The notes: generated from the letters alone by a model not told the origin. Positions 52,247 to 62,680 are shown, counted from the first letter of the stretch. The stretch: DNA of 64,000 nt from Paracoccus shandongensis (GCF_017315735.1 NZ_JAFLRK010000020.1:1-64000); one strand, 5' to 3'. A program made the numbers and translations.

Positions 52247-53014
52247 ATGACGGATTTCTGGATCGGCACAAGCTGGAAGATGAACAAGACGCTGGCCGAG
52301 GCACGCGTCTTCGCCGAAGGGCTGGCCGCTGCCGACAGCGCGCGCGACCCGCGCATCCAGCGTTTCGTGATCCCGCCCTTCACCGCCGTGCGGCAGGTCA
52401 AGGAATGGCTGGCCGGGACCAGCGTCAAGGTCGGCGCGCAGAACATGCATTGGGCGGACGAGGGGGCCTGGACCGGGGAAATCAGCCCGGTGATGCTGCG
52501 CGACTGCAACCTCGACATCGTGGAACTGGGCCACTCCGAGCGCCGCGAGCATTTCGGCGAGACGGACGAGACCGTGGGCCTGAAAACCGAGGCCGCCGTC
52601 CGCCACGGGCTGATCCCGCTGATCTGCATCGGCGAAACGCTGGCGGAACGAGAGGAAGGCCGCGCCCAGGACGTGCTGGAAACCCAGGTGCGCGCCGCGC
52701 TGTCCCGCGTGGCGGGCAGCAATGCGACGATCCTGCTGGCCTATGAACCCGTTTGGGCCATCGGGGTTAACGGGATCCCCGCGACCTCGGACTATGCCGA
52801 TGCGCGGCAGGCCGAGATCATCGCGGTGGCCCAGAACATCCTGGGGCGCCGCGTGCCGTGCCTTTACGGCGGCTCGGTCAATCCGGGCAACTGCGAGGAA
52901 CTGATCCAATGCCCGCATATCGACGGGCTGTTCATCGGCCGCTCTGCCTGGAACGTGAGGGGCTATCTCGACATCCTGGCGCGCTGCGCCGCAACCATCG
53001 GAGAAACGAAATGA
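52247..53014 (+). CDS. eryH: triose-phosphate-isomerase-like D-3-tetrulose-4-phosphate isomerase
   Basis: A 255-residue TIM barrel of the triose-phosphate isomerase family. '[10 protein letters not shown]' carries the phosphate-side Lys, '[13 protein letters not shown]' the catalytic His, '[12 protein letters not shown]' the catalytic Glu, and '[16 protein letters not shown]' the late phosphate loop. It differs from housekeeping TpiA in the first motif (G-T-S-W for G-N-W). The divergent TpiA2 of Brucella, renamed EryH, isomerises tetrulose phosphates; the place between deoR and rpiB fits this. It overlaps eryI by 4 bases. Confidence 0.85.
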   Translation: MTDFWIGTSWKMNKTLAEARVFAEGLAAADSARDPRIQRFVIPPFTAVRQVKEWLAGTSVKVGAQNMHWADEGAWTGEISPVMLRDCNLDIVELGHSERREHFGETDETVGLKTEAAVRHGLIPLICIGETLAEREEGRAQDVLETQVRAALSRVAGSNATILLAYEPVWAIGVNGIPATSDYADARQAEIIAVAQNILGRRVPCLYGGSVNPGNCEELIQCPHIDGLFIGRSAWNVRGYLDILARCAATIGETK

Positions 53015-53472
53015 AACTGGCAATCGCAGGCGACAGCGCGGGTGAGGGTCTGGCCAAGGTCCTGGCCGACCACCTCAAGGACAAGCATCAGGTGTCGGAA
53101 ATCAGCCGCACCGACGAAGGCCCCGACGCCTTTTATGCGAACCTCTCGGACCGGGTGGCAAGCCAGGTCAAGGACGGCACCTTCGACCGCGCCATCCTGG
53201 TCTGCGGCACCGGTATCGGCGTCTGCATCGCGGCCAACAAGGTGCCGGGCATCCGCGCGGCCCTGACCCACGACACCTATTCCGCCACCCGCGCCGCGCT
53301 GTCGAACGACGCGCATATCATCACCATGGGCGCCCGCGTGATCGGCCCGGAACTGGCCAAGGCCATCGCCGACGCCTGGCTGGCCGAGACGGAACATTTC
53401 GACAAGGTCGGCAAGTCCGCGGGCAACGTGAACGCCATCGACGCGGTCGATGCGAAATACAACAAGGCCTGA
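53011..53472 (+). CDS. eryI: RpiB-like D-erythrose-4-phosphate isomerase
   Basis: A 153-residue RpiB/LacAB-type isomerase. '[20 protein letters not shown]' is the N-terminal phosphate site, '[20 protein letters not shown]' has the catalytic Cys, and '[12 protein letters not shown]' is the second conserved strand. In Brucella RpiB (EryI) makes D-erythrose 4-phosphate, the end product of the erythritol route. It overlaps eryH as ATGA. A role with ribose 5-phosphate cannot be excluded. Confidence 0.87.
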   Translation: MKLAIAGDSAGEGLAKVLADHLKDKHQVSEISRTDEGPDAFYANLSDRVASQVKDGTFDRAILVCGTGIGVCIAANKVPGIRAALTHDTYSATRAALSNDAHIITMGARVIGPELAKAIADAWLAETEHFDKVGKSAGNVNAIDAVDAKYNKA

Positions 53473-53473
53473 C

Positions 53474-54454
53474 ATGCTGAAACTGCCGAACGACGGCCCG
53501 GCGACGGGCCGCCTGCTGTCCCAGGTGCTGACCGGCGACGGCCCCGCCGCCATTGTCCACGCCATCGCGCGGGCGCAGCTGCCGCTGATGCAGCGCCTTG
53601 CCGCCGGACGCCTGCACGGCGACCCGACCGAGATCGTCGGCGTCAACGACACCGGCGACAAGCAGAAGGCCCTGGATGTGGGCGCGCATCACCACATGAT
53701 CGCGGTGCTGCGCCGCGCGGGCGTCCGCCAGGTGCTGTCCGAGGAAGCCGAGGCGGTGATCGAACTCAATCCCGACGGCGCATGGGACGTGGCGATGGAC
53801 CCCATCGACGGGTCCGGCAGCATCGGCATCGGCGCGCCCTTGGGGATGCTGTTTTCCATCCTGCCTGCCGCGCCGGAAGGCTTCCTGCGCACCGGCGAAA
53901 GCGTGGTCGCGGCGGGCTATGCCAGCTTCGGCCATTCGATGGACTTCGGCTGGTCCTTGGGCGACGGCACCCATATCGCCGGTTGGGACACTGATGCGGG
54001 CGAGTTCCGCATGGTGCGGGAAAACGTCACGCTGAAGCCCCAGGCATCCACCATCGCCTATAACGCGTCGAACGAACGCCACTGGGCGCCGGGCCTGCAA
54101 GCCTGGGTCGCCGACCTGCGGGCGGGCAGGGACGGGCCGCTGGGCAAGAACTACAACATGCGCTGGCTGGCCGCCGCCGTGGGCGAATTGCACCGCATCC
54201 TGCTGAACGGCGGCGCGTTCCTGTATCCCGCCGACCGGCGCCCGGGATACGAGAACGGTCGCCTCAGGCTGGTCTATGAATGCGTGCCCATCGCCTTTCT
54301 GGTCGAACAGGCTGGCGGCCTTGCCTCGGACGGCACGCAGCCCATCCGTTATCGCAAACCGTTAGCGGTACACGACATGACGCCCCTGATATTCGGCGCT
54401 AAGGACGAGGTCGAGACGATCCTCGGCTATCTGGCCGAACCCACGGAAGGATAA
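53474..54454 (+). CDS. fbp: fructose-1,6-bisphosphatase, class I
   Basis: A 326-residue enzyme of the class I (FBPase) fold. The metal site is '[19 protein letters not shown]' after '[12 protein letters not shown]', and the phosphate site near the end is '[20 protein letters not shown]'. The usual class I 'DPLDGSSN' is 'DPIDGSGS' here, as in the CbbF-type enzymes of Calvin-cycle operons. It makes fructose 6-phosphate, a transketolase partner. It follows eryI by one base and precedes fba, so the whole run is one transcript. Confidence 0.92.
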   Translation: MLKLPNDGPATGRLLSQVLTGDGPAAIVHAIARAQLPLMQRLAAGRLHGDPTEIVGVNDTGDKQKALDVGAHHHMIAVLRRAGVRQVLSEEAEAVIELNPDGAWDVAMDPIDGSGSIGIGAPLGMLFSILPAAPEGFLRTGESVVAAGYASFGHSMDFGWSLGDGTHIAGWDTDAGEFRMVRENVTLKPQASTIAYNASNERHWAPGLQAWVADLRAGRDGPLGKNYNMRWLAAAVGELHRILLNGGAFLYPADRRPGYENGRLRLVYECVPIAFLVEQAGGLASDGTQPIRYRKPLAVHDMTPLIFGAKDEVETILGYLAEPTEG

Positions 54455-54458
54455 CAAC

Positions 54459-55493
54459 ATGGCTATGATTACCCTGCGCCAGCTGCTGGACCACGCGGCC
54501 GAGAACGGCTACGCGGTCCCCGCCTTCAACATCAACAACATGGAGCAGGGTCTGGCGATCATGACCGCCGCCCAGGCCACGAAATCGCCGGTGATCCTGC
54601 AGGCCAGCCGGGGGGCGCGCGCCTATGCCAACGACCTGGTGCTGGCGGGGCTGATCCAGGGCTTTGCCAAGGCCTTCCCCGAGATCCCGCTGTGCATGCA
54701 CCTGGACCACGGCAACGGGTTGGCGACCTGCGCCACCGCGATCCAGAACGGCTTCACCTCCGTGATGATGGACGGCAGCCTGAAAGCCGACGGCAAGACG
54801 CCCGCCGATTACGCCTATAACCGCGACATCACCGCCAAGGTGGTCGAGATGGCCCATGCCTGCGGCGTCTCGGTCGAGGGTGAACTGGGCGTGCTGGGTT
54901 CGCTGGAAACCGGCATGGGCGACCAGGAGGACGGCCACGGCGCGACCGAGCAGCTGGGCCACGACCAGCTTCTGACCGACCCGGACGAGGCCGTGCGCTT
55001 TGTCAACGACACCAAGGTGGACGCGCTGGCGATCGCCATGGGCACCTCGCACGGCGCCTACAAGTTCTCGCGCAAGCCCGACGGCGACATCCTGGCGATG
55101 CACGTGATCGAGGAAATCCACACCCGCCTGCCCAACACCCACCTGGTGATGCACGGCTCAAGCTCGGTCCCCGAGGATCTGCAGCAGATCATCAACAGCT
55201 ATGGCGGCGACATCAAGCCGACCTGGGGCGTCCCGGTCGAGGAAATCCAGCGCGGCATCAAGCACGGCGTGCGCAAGGTCAACATCGACACCGACAACCG
55301 TCTGGCGATGACTGCCGCGATCCGCAAGGTCTTCGCCGAGGAACCCTCCGAGTTCGACCCGCGCAAGTACCTCAAGCCCGCGATGCAGATGATGTCGCAG
55401 GTCTGCAAGGACCGCTTCGAGGCCTTCGGCACGGCCGGCAACGCCGACAAGATCGTGCCGCTGCCGCTGTCGGTGATGGCCTCGCGGTATTGA
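54459..55493 (+). CDS. fba: fructose-bisphosphate aldolase, class II
   Basis: A 344-residue zinc aldolase of the Calvin-cycle (CbbA/CfxA) type. '[20 protein letters not shown]' has the catalytic Asp and a zinc His, '[19 protein letters not shown]' carries the Glu ligand region, and '[15 protein letters not shown]' a further His. It condenses triose phosphates to fructose 1,6-bisphosphate, the substrate of the enzyme encoded upstream. GAAGGA lies before the ATG. A strong terminator follows, and a degraded second copy of its 3' end lies at 56191-56279. Confidence 0.95.
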   Translation: MAMITLRQLLDHAAENGYAVPAFNINNMEQGLAIMTAAQATKSPVILQASRGARAYANDLVLAGLIQGFAKAFPEIPLCMHLDHGNGLATCATAIQNGFTSVMMDGSLKADGKTPADYAYNRDITAKVVEMAHACGVSVEGELGVLGSLETGMGDQEDGHGATEQLGHDQLLTDPDEAVRFVNDTKVDALAIAMGTSHGAYKFSRKPDGDILAMHVIEEIHTRLPNTHLVMHGSSSVPEDLQQIINSYGGDIKPTWGVPVEEIQRGIKHGVRKVNIDTDNRLAMTAAIRKVFAEEPSEFDPRKYLKPAMQMMSQVCKDRFEAFGTAGNADKIVPLPLSVMASRY

Positions 55494-55515
55494 TCTGCGG
55501 GTGAGAAAGGGAAGA

Positions 55516-55543
55516 GGCCTCGCCGGGTGGCGGGGCCTTTTTT
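55516..55543 (+). terminator. Rho-independent terminator of the fba operon
   Basis: GGCCTCGCC (55516-55524) and GGCGGGGCC (55529-55537) form a 9-base stem (one G-T pair) with loop GGGT, followed by TTTTTT. It is the clearest intrinsic terminator in the window. Confidence 0.85.
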
Positions 55544-55558
55544 GTTGGCAGCCTTGAA

Positions 55559-55587
55559 TTGACATGTACAGGATGAAGTACCATGTT
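55559..55587 (+). promoter_or_regulatory. promoter and operator of yefM-yoeB
   Basis: TTGACA (55559-55564) and CATGTT (55582-55587) are 17 bases apart. They overlap CATGTAC/GTACCATG, an imperfect inverted repeat around TGTACA (55565-55570). TGTACA is the core of YefM operators in E. coli, so autorepression by the antitoxin-toxin pair is likely. Confidence 0.55.
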
Positions 55588-55613
55588 CAGGGCGTAACAA
55601 CCCTGGTTTTGTC

Positions 55614-55880
55614 ATGAACATCGTCACCTATACCGACGCCCGCAAGCATCTGAAGGATGTCATGGACCACGCGATCCACGACAAGACCGAGACGGTGATC
55701 ACCCGGTCCGGGCGCGAGGCCGTGGTGGTTGTCGGCAAGGAAGAATGGGACGCGATCCAGGAAACGCTGTATCTGCTGACCTCGCCTGCGAACGCTGGTC
55801 GCCTGCGGGACTCCATCGCCCAGTTGAACGCCGGACAGGGGGTCGAGCGGACCTTGGACGATGAAGCTGATCTTCTCTGA
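55614..55880 (+). CDS. YefM-family antitoxin
   Basis: An 88-residue Phd/YefM antitoxin. The N-terminal DNA-binding half reads 'IVTYTDARKHLKDVMDHAI' and 'ETVITRSGREAVVVVGKEEW', and the C-terminal half is a flexible acidic tail that would wrap the toxin. It binds its own promoter and neutralises the endonuclease encoded next, which it overlaps by 20 bases. It is the first gene after the fba terminator. Confidence 0.92.
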   Translation: MNIVTYTDARKHLKDVMDHAIHDKTETVITRSGREAVVVVGKEEWDAIQETLYLLTSPANAGRLRDSIAQLNAGQGVERTLDDEADLL

Positions 55881-56127
55881 CGCGACATGGCAGGACTATC
55901 ACCATTGGCGCAACAGCGATGCCAAGGTCTTCGAGCGGCTGAACGATCTGATCAAGGAAACGATGCGGACTCCGTTCAAGGGCACTGGCAAGCCCGAACC
56001 CTTGAAGGGCGACCTGAGCGGCTGGTGGTCGCGGCGGATTACGCAGGCGGACCGGCTGGTGTATCGGGTATCGGGGAGTGGGGCAGCGCAGGCGTTGGAG
56101 ATTGCGCAGTGTCGGTATCATTATTAG
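55861..56127 (+). CDS. YoeB-family ribosome-dependent mRNA endonuclease toxin
   Basis: An 88-residue RelE-fold toxin. 'KLIFSDATWQDYHHW' starts it, 'GKPEPLKGDLSGWWSRRI' is the central signature, 'ADRLVYRV' has the catalytic Arg, and the C-terminal 'CRYHY' has the His-Tyr pair of YoeB. It cuts mRNA at the ribosomal A site when freed from the antitoxin. All key residues are present, so it should be active. Confidence 0.93.
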   Translation: MKLIFSDATWQDYHHWRNSDAKVFERLNDLIKETMRTPFKGTGKPEPLKGDLSGWWSRRITQADRLVYRVSGSGAAQALEIAQCRYHY

Positions 56128-56190
56128 GGGAAGGGTGGCAGTGTGGCCAATATGTACTGACCAAGGCCACAGGGGCGGTCAACGAAGTTC

Positions 56191-56279
56191 TAATCGGCGG
56201 CAGGCATTTGCGACGGCAGGGAACGCAGATAAGGTTTGCCGTTGCCGAGGTCAGTTATCGAAAGTAGATATTTCATCTA
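56191..56279 (+). pseudogene. degraded second copy of the fba 3' end
   Basis: The frame around 'QAFATAGNADKV' matches fba's C-terminal '[12 protein letters not shown]'. After a one-base deletion it continues as PLPRSVIESRYFI-stop against [15 protein letters not shown]. Over about 62 aligned bases roughly 46 are identical by my count, and most differences are in third codon positions with more A and T in this copy. It is thus a relic of an aldolase gene end from a lower-GC relative, not a fresh duplication. Confidence 0.7.
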
Positions 56280-56298
56280 GGAGCTTAAGATGGGAAGG

Positions 56299-56326
56299 CC
56301 TCGCCCAGTCAAGGCGAGGGGTTTTA
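56299..56326 (+). terminator. relic terminator after the fba remnant
   Basis: CCTCGCC (56299-56305) and GGCGAGG (56313-56319) form a 7-base stem followed by GGTTTTA. It has the same GGCCTCGCC core as the terminator after intact fba, so gene end and terminator were copied together. Confidence 0.65.
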
Positions 56327-56358
56327 TGGTAGCTATAAGTTTTCGGTAGAAAACCCTA

Positions 56359-57030
56359 TTAAACGTAAACAGGCCCGTACATTCCTGATGCAACGATCAT
56401 TTCATAGACTTTCTTTAGAGAAAGCCCTGTTTCCTGGCTTACAAAAAAGGAAGAACGTGCGCCATTAGGCGTCCCTAATAGGTAAGGTCGCATAGTCTCC
56501 CACGTTTCGCCTACTTCAGAACGTCGCCAAGTTGGGACTACCGCTTCCAACATTAGGGGCACTGCTCGTGATTTTGGGACCATGTATCCTTCATCAAGTG
56601 GAATGTCCCAGTTGCAAGATACTAGGATCGCTATTGTTCCTGGCGCATAGTAAGGCTGATCGATAACTTCAACGTCGATTCCGGCGCAAGGTGGTACAGA
56701 GATCTCATTTGCTGATTTCTGAACGCGCTCAAATCCACCCGCACCATCATAAGGACATGTAAGGAAGCCGTTCACAAAATAAATGGTATGATCCAAACCA
56801 TTCCACCCGCTTCTTTCACAAGGGTGGGTAGAAGGAATTCCTGGACGCGGCTGCACTAGGAGCGGATGCCAAATAGGGTAGCTATCAACCACAGGACCAA
56901 GTCTGTCAGTGAGTGTTCGTAAATGCTCAGTTAGTTCTCGCCTTTTGTCACCTATAAAGTTGTGGGGGATCATCTTGCGCTTCGCTCGCTCGAAATTTTC
57001 TTCGATCGCTTCTTGAACTCTAAAAGCCAC
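56359..57030 (-). CDS. unknown AT-rich accessory gene with operator-controlled promoter
   Basis: A 223-residue soluble protein I do not recognise. Base composition is well below that of the flanks. It is rich in Trp, Pro and Tyr ('GLDHTIYFVNGFLTCPYDG', 'VIDQPYYAPGTIAILV', 'VSCNWDIPLDEGYMVPK') and has no signal peptide. I place the start at GTG 57030, with GGAG 7 bases upstream, because the promoter at 57059-57087 lies inside the longer open frame to 57129. It sits between relics of fba and of the ABC-F gene, so it was probably imported with them. Confidence 0.55.
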   Translation of the reverse strand: MAFRVQEAIEENFERAKRKMIPHNFIGDKRRELTEHLRTLTDRLGPVVDSYPIWHPLLVQPRPGIPSTHPCERSGWNGLDHTIYFVNGFLTCPYDGAGGFERVQKSANEISVPPCAGIDVEVIDQPYYAPGTIAILVSCNWDIPLDEGYMVPKSRAVPLMLEAVVPTWRRSEVGETWETMRPYLLGTPNGARSSFFVSQETGLSLKKVYEMIVASGMYGPVYV

Positions 57031-57047
57031 AAATCTACTCCAGGCTG

Positions 57048-57101
57048 CTTCATGCACGATAAAATCATGTCTTGCACAAGATGTCAATATTGTGCATGAA
57101 G
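57048..57101 (-). promoter_or_regulatory. sigma-70 promoter inside a perfect inverted repeat
   Basis: On the minus strand TTGACA (57082-57087) and TTTTAT (57059-57064) are 17 bases apart. Perfect 10-base arms flank them: CTTCATGCAC (57048-57057) and GTGCATGAAG (57092-57101). A further GCAC-centred near-palindrome (TCTTGCACAAGA) lies in the spacer. The layout suggests tight repression of the AT-rich gene. Confidence 0.55.
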
Positions 57102-57189
57102 AAAATTCATCATGGAAGGAGGCGATCATTTTGGCTCATTTCACCCCCACCCTTTTGACGCGCTTCCTCCCGTCCTCCATCCCCCACTC

Positions 57190-57295
57190 ACGCTGCGCAT
57201 CGACGACATCTCCTATTCCATCCAGGACCGCCCTCTGTTCGACGGCGCTACCGCCGCCATTCCCGAAGGTCACAAGGTCTGCCTCGCCCGTCCCA
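57190..57295 (+). pseudogene. degraded copy of the start of the ABC-F gene
   Basis: This stretch encodes 'LRIDDISYSIQDRPLFDGAT' and 'AIPEGHKVCL', matching the first 30 residues of the intact ABC-F protein that starts at 57659. About 86% of bases agree by my count. The ATG is ACG here, and similarity ends exactly where the Walker A loop should begin. It is a truncated 5' relic. Confidence 0.75.
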
Positions 57296-57373
57296 TCCGC
57301 ACCACCAACCCCACCCCCTGAAACTTCTCCCCCCTTCCGCTGTTATCCCCCAACATCGGAAAGGAACCCCCGC

Positions 57374-57589
57374 ATGGCCACCGAACCAAAACCCAGTCGT
57401 GGAATGCCCCGCTCGCTGATCTATGCCCTGATCCCGGCGGGCTTCCTCATCATGGTCGCCTTCATGGTGCTGTCCGGCCGGGACACCACCGAAACGGCGG
57501 CCGAGGCAGCGGCCGAGGCGACCAATACCGTGCCCCAGCCAGTCGAGAACGCGCCCGGCACGGCAGTCCCGGCGACACCGGCGAACTGA
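57374..57589 (+). CDS. small single-helix membrane protein
   Basis: A 71-residue protein with a short basic N terminus, one membrane helix ('SLIYALIPAGFLIMVAFMVL') and an Ala/Glu/Pro-rich periplasmic or cytoplasmic tail. AAGGA lies about 8 bases before the ATG at 57374. It lies between the relic and the intact ABC-F gene. I do not recognise it; low-complexity tails like this evolve fast. Confidence 0.55.
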   Translation: MATEPKPSRGMPRSLIYALIPAGFLIMVAFMVLSGRDTTETAAEAAAEATNTVPQPVENAPGTAVPATPAN

Positions 57590-57658
57590 CGGCGCGGCAA
57601 CGCCAGGGCAGGGCCGTGGCCGCTTGACGCCGCCTGCCGCATCGGCCATGGCCCTGCC

Positions 57659-59506
<1,848 letters not shown>

Positions 59507-59633
59507 GGGCTGTTGCGCAAATGCGCCGCATGGCAGACGATGGTGCGCTGACGGCGCGTCGCGCCTTGTGCGGATCGACGATTCGACCCTAGGAAGCGTT
59601 TACATCCCGCCGACCCCCCTGAAGGATCCGACC

Positions 59634-60377
59634 ATGAAACATATGCTGGCCCTGGCCGTTCTTGCCGCATCCGCTGCCACGGGTGCGATCGCGCAGGATT
59701 TCGGCTTTGCAGGCCGCGAATTTTCGGTCGATCTGGGGGTCGGCGTGGATGTGGGCCCGGATTATCCCGGATCCGACGATGCCAAGGCCGGGCCCTGGCT
59801 GATCTGGCGCAACGCGGGCTTCGGCACGCCTGGCACCAATGAAAGCGAAGGTTTTGCCATCTCGCCCTCCTTCAACATGGTGGGAGAGCGTGAGGCCTCG
59901 GACAGCGACGACCTGGCGGGCATGGCGGATATCGACCGCGCCTATGAACTGGGCCTGAAGGTCAGCTATGGCGCGGGCCCGTGGAACGCCTTCGGGTCGG
60001 TCCGCCGCGGCTTTGACGGGCATGAAGGCCTGACAGGCGAAATCGGCGCGAAATACCGCACCGATCTGTCGGACCGCGTGTCGCTGTGGTCGGGCCTGAG
60101 CCTGGGCTATGGCAACGGCGATTACAACGACACCTATTTCGGCGTAAACGCGGCCGAAGCCGCCCCGGGCCGCCCCGCCTATGACATCGGCGGCGGCTTC
60201 AACAAGGCCTCGATCAGCTTCGAGGCCCGCTATGCCCTGACCGACACCCTCGCCGTCCTGGGCGAGGTCGAATACGGCAAGCTGATCGGCGACGCGGCGG
60301 ACAGCCCGGTCGTGCAGGACGAATACCAGCCCTCGCTGAAGCTGGGCATCGTGCGCCGGTTCTCGTTCGGGTTCTGA
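59634..60377 (+). CDS. MipA/OmpV family outer-membrane protein
   Basis: A 247-residue protein with a signal peptide ('MLALAVLAASAATGAIAQD') and alternating beta strands that end in Phe ('RRFSFGF'), the terminal signal for outer-membrane assembly. 'DLGVGVDVGPDYPGSDDAKA' near the N terminus is typical of MipA/OmpV. The E. coli member scaffolds peptidoglycan enzymes; in others the family is a porin-like barrel. GAAGGA precedes the ATG at 59634. It is alone on its strand. Confidence 0.87.
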   Translation: MKHMLALAVLAASAATGAIAQDFGFAGREFSVDLGVGVDVGPDYPGSDDAKAGPWLIWRNAGFGTPGTNESEGFAISPSFNMVGEREASDSDDLAGMADIDRAYELGLKVSYGAGPWNAFGSVRRGFDGHEGLTGEIGAKYRTDLSDRVSLWSGLSLGYGNGDYNDTYFGVNAAEAAPGRPAYDIGGGFNKASISFEARYALTDTLAVLGEVEYGKLIGDAADSPVVQDEYQPSLKLGIVRRFSFGF

Positions 60378-60386
60378 GCGGCGGCG

Positions 60387-60491
60387 TCAGTCGCCCGCGC
60401 CGATCCCAAAGGCATAAAGCAGCGCCAGCACGATCGCCAGGATCAGGGCGCCTATGATATAGGCGGCGTCGACCTTTTTCTTTTCCTTCAT
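60387..60491 (-). CDS. 34-residue single-helix membrane peptide
   Basis: MKEKKKVDAAYIIGALILAI continues as VLALLYAFGIGAGD: a Lys-rich N terminus and one membrane helix. AGGAAAG lies 7 bases before the ATG at 60491, and the reading frame is open exactly over this segment. It follows the stop of the MipA gene by 9 bases on the opposite strand. Its size and good ribosome-binding site make it a credible small gene; the function is unknown. Confidence 0.5.
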   Translation of the reverse strand: MKEKKKVDAAYIIGALILAIVLALLYAFGIGAGD

Positions 60492-60564
60492 GGCGGGTCT
60501 TTCCTGTTGCTGGACAGGAAACAGCCCATCTCACCAGATGTTCCAGAAAACCGGCGCGGTGAGT

Positions 60565-60638
60565 TGGAGCGGGTGAAGGGAATCGAACCCTCGTATTCAG
60601 CTTGGGAAGCTGCTGCTCTACCATTGAGCTACACCCGC
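60565..60638 (-). tRNA. tRNA-Gly (CCC)
   Basis: A 74-base cloverleaf on the minus strand. The acceptor GCGGGTG pairs with CACCCGC, the anticodon loop TTCCCAA gives CCC, the T arm holds GGTTCGATTCC, and CCA is encoded at 60565-60567. The first anticodon-stem pair is a G-A mismatch. Confidence 0.95.
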
Positions 60639-60679
60639 GTGGGGCCTTGGCTAACCGATGGCGCGGGCCGCGTCAAGCG

Positions 60680-61099
60680 TCAGACAAGACCCATTTCCGC
60701 AAGCGCCGCCGCCATCTGCGGGGGCAGGGCGGCGTCGCCCGCCCGGCCGCGGGGCATGTCGGCGGGGGCGTCCTTTGCGTCCAGGTAGCGCCAGCCCTGG
60801 AAGGGGCGGCGGGGCACGGCGGTGACGGGGATCAGGTCGCGGTCCAGGATCAGGGCGCAGCGGCGGATGCCGTCGTCGTGGCGGTGTTCGTCCAGCCGCA
60901 CGATCCGCTGGCGCGCCAGCATCACGCCCTTGAACACCCAGAAGATCGACCCGCCCGCAAGCAGTTCTTCCTCGCGCTTGGGCCACATGCGGGTGACGTG
61001 GACCGCATGGCCGTCGCCGAAGCGGCGCTGCCAGTGGGCCAGATCCTCGGGGCCTTCGGCGCCCACGCAAAGCTTCATGAGGTGGAGTTGTGCTGACAT
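60680..61099 (-). CDS. DUF1489 family protein
   Basis: A 139-residue protein of the alphaproteobacterial DUF1489 family. Recognisable parts are 'LHLMKLCVGAEGPEDLAHW', 'HVTRMWPKREEELLAGGSIF', 'MLARQRIVRLDEH' and 'RRPFQGWRYLDAKDAP'. The function is unknown. The ATG at 61099 matches the family start; the upstream in-frame extension is not conserved. It lies between tRNA-Gly and the trigger factor terminator. Confidence 0.85.
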   Translation of the reverse strand: MSAQLHLMKLCVGAEGPEDLAHWQRRFGDGHAVHVTRMWPKREEELLAGGSIFWVFKGVMLARQRIVRLDEHRHDDGIRRCALILDRDLIPVTAVPRRPFQGWRYLDAKDAPADMPRGRAGDAALPPQMAAALAEMGLV

Positions 61100-61152
61100 G
61101 GCCGCAAGATAAGGGGCGCGGGGACGCGCCACAAGGTTAACACAACTGAAAA

Positions 61153-61174
61153 GGCCGCGCGGGATGGCGCGGCC
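61153..61174 (-). terminator. Rho-independent terminator after tig
   Basis: GGCCGCGC (61153-61160) and GCGCGGCC (61167-61174) form an 8-base stem with loop GGGATG. On the minus strand it is followed by TTTTCAG, so it serves the tig transcript. Confidence 0.7.
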
Positions 61175-61198
61175 TTTCTGGTGGGGTGGAAAGGACGA

Positions 61199-62533
61199 TC
61201 AGAGTTCGTCCAGGGCCTCGACCGCCTTTTCCAGTTCTTCCTTGGTGACGGTCTTTTCCTCGACCTTCGCCTGCTCGGCGATGTGATCGACGACCTTGTC
61301 CTCGAAGATCGGGGCGCGCAGTTGCTGCTGCACGGCCTGGTTCTGCTGGACGAACTCGAAGAAGGCGCGTTCCTGGCCGGGATACTGGCGGGCGGCGCGC
61401 AGCACGGCCTGGGTCATTTCCTGGTCGGTGACGGTCACTTCGGCCTTCTGGCCGATCTCGGCCAGCAGAAGGCCCAGGCGGACGCGGCGCTCGGCCAGCT
61501 TCTTGTGCTCGTCGGTGGGCTCGATGCTGCCGTGGTTGTGGTCGTGGACCTCGGGGTTTTCCTCGTGCCACAGCTGATGGGCGATCTGCTGCGCCTCGGC
61601 CTCGACCAGCGATTCGGGCAGGTCGAACTTCACCTTCTCGTCCAGCTGGTCCAGCAGCGACCGCTTCAGGATTGCGCGGGCGGCGCCGGCATATTCCTGT
61701 TCAAGACGGCCGGCGATCTGCTTTTTCAGGGCGTCCAGATCCTCGGCGCCGAACTTCTTGGCCAGCTCGTCGTCGATGGTGGCTTCCTTGGGGGCCTTGA
61801 CCGCTTTCACGGTGCATTCAAAGGTGGCTTCCTTGCCCGCCAGGTGGGGGGCGCCGTATTCGGTGGGGAAGGTGACGGTGACGGTCACGGCGTCACCCGC
61901 CTTGGCGCCGACCAGCTGGTCCTCGAAGCCGGGGATGAAGCTGTTCGAGCCCAGGACCAGCGGGTAATCCTCGCCCGCGCCGCCCTCGAAGGCCTCGCCA
62001 TCGACAAAGCCCTTGAAGTCGATCACGGCCTGGTCGCCCTTCTCGGCCGCGCTGCCGGCCTCGCGGTCCTCGAAGGATTGCGCCGACTTCGCCAGGTTCT
62101 GCAACGCCTCGTTGATCGCCGCGTCTTCCGCCGGAACGGTCAGCTTTTCCAGGGTCAGGCTGGACAGGTCAACCTCGGGGATCGGGGGCAGCGCCTCGTA
62201 GGAGACGTTGACGACCACGTCGTCGCCTTCCTTCCAGGTTTCGCCGTTCTGCATCTCGACCTTGGGCTGCGTGGCCGGGCGGTCGCCGGATTCGTCCAGG
62301 TGCTTTTTCAGCGCGCCGTCGATGGCTTCCTGCATGGCGTCGCCCAGGATGCGGGGGCCGAAGTTCTTCTTCAGCATAGCCATCGGGACCTTGCCCTTGC
62401 GAAAGCCCTTCATCTCGACTTCGGGCTGCGCTTCCTTCAGCTTCGCATCGACCGTCGCGGCCAGATCGGCTGCCGGCAGGGTGAACTGATAGCCCCGCTT
62501 GAGACCTTCGTTCCGGGTTTCCTTGACCTGCAT
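61199..62533 (-). CDS. tig: trigger factor
   Basis: A 444-residue ribosome-bound chaperone with peptidyl-prolyl isomerase activity. The ribosome-binding N domain begins '[17 protein letters not shown]' and contains '[15 protein letters not shown]', the signature loop that contacts L23. The FKBP-like domain is around residues 160-245 ('[20 protein letters not shown]'), and the helical C domain follows, ending in an acidic tail. The ATG at 62533 is preferred because GAGGA lies at proper distance; in-frame ATGs at 62536 and 62545 are alternatives. Confidence 0.96.
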   Translation of the reverse strand: MQVKETRNEGLKRGYQFTLPAADLAATVDAKLKEAQPEVEMKGFRKGKVPMAMLKKNFGPRILGDAMQEAIDGALKKHLDESGDRPATQPKVEMQNGETWKEGDDVVVNVSYEALPPIPEVDLSSLTLEKLTVPAEDAAINEALQNLAKSAQSFEDREAGSAAEKGDQAVIDFKGFVDGEAFEGGAGEDYPLVLGSNSFIPGFEDQLVGAKAGDAVTVTVTFPTEYGAPHLAGKEATFECTVKAVKAPKEATIDDELAKKFGAEDLDALKKQIAGRLEQEYAGAARAILKRSLLDQLDEKVKFDLPESLVEAEAQQIAHQLWHEENPEVHDHNHGSIEPTDEHKKLAERRVRLGLLLAEIGQKAEVTVTDQEMTQAVLRAARQYPGQERAFFEFVQQNQAVQQQLRAPIFEDKVVDHIAEQAKVEEKTVTKEELEKAVEALDEL

Positions 62534-62680
62534 CATCGTCCTCATGCCATAAGGGCCGCCAAAGCCGGGGCGGCCTGAAAAATTCCCGCCCTTCTAGTCG
62601 CGGGGGCGCGCCGCTGCAAGCGGAACCCGCGCCGTGGGCGGCGCGTTTTGCGCCACATCCCTTCGTGCCAGAGGTCCGCC

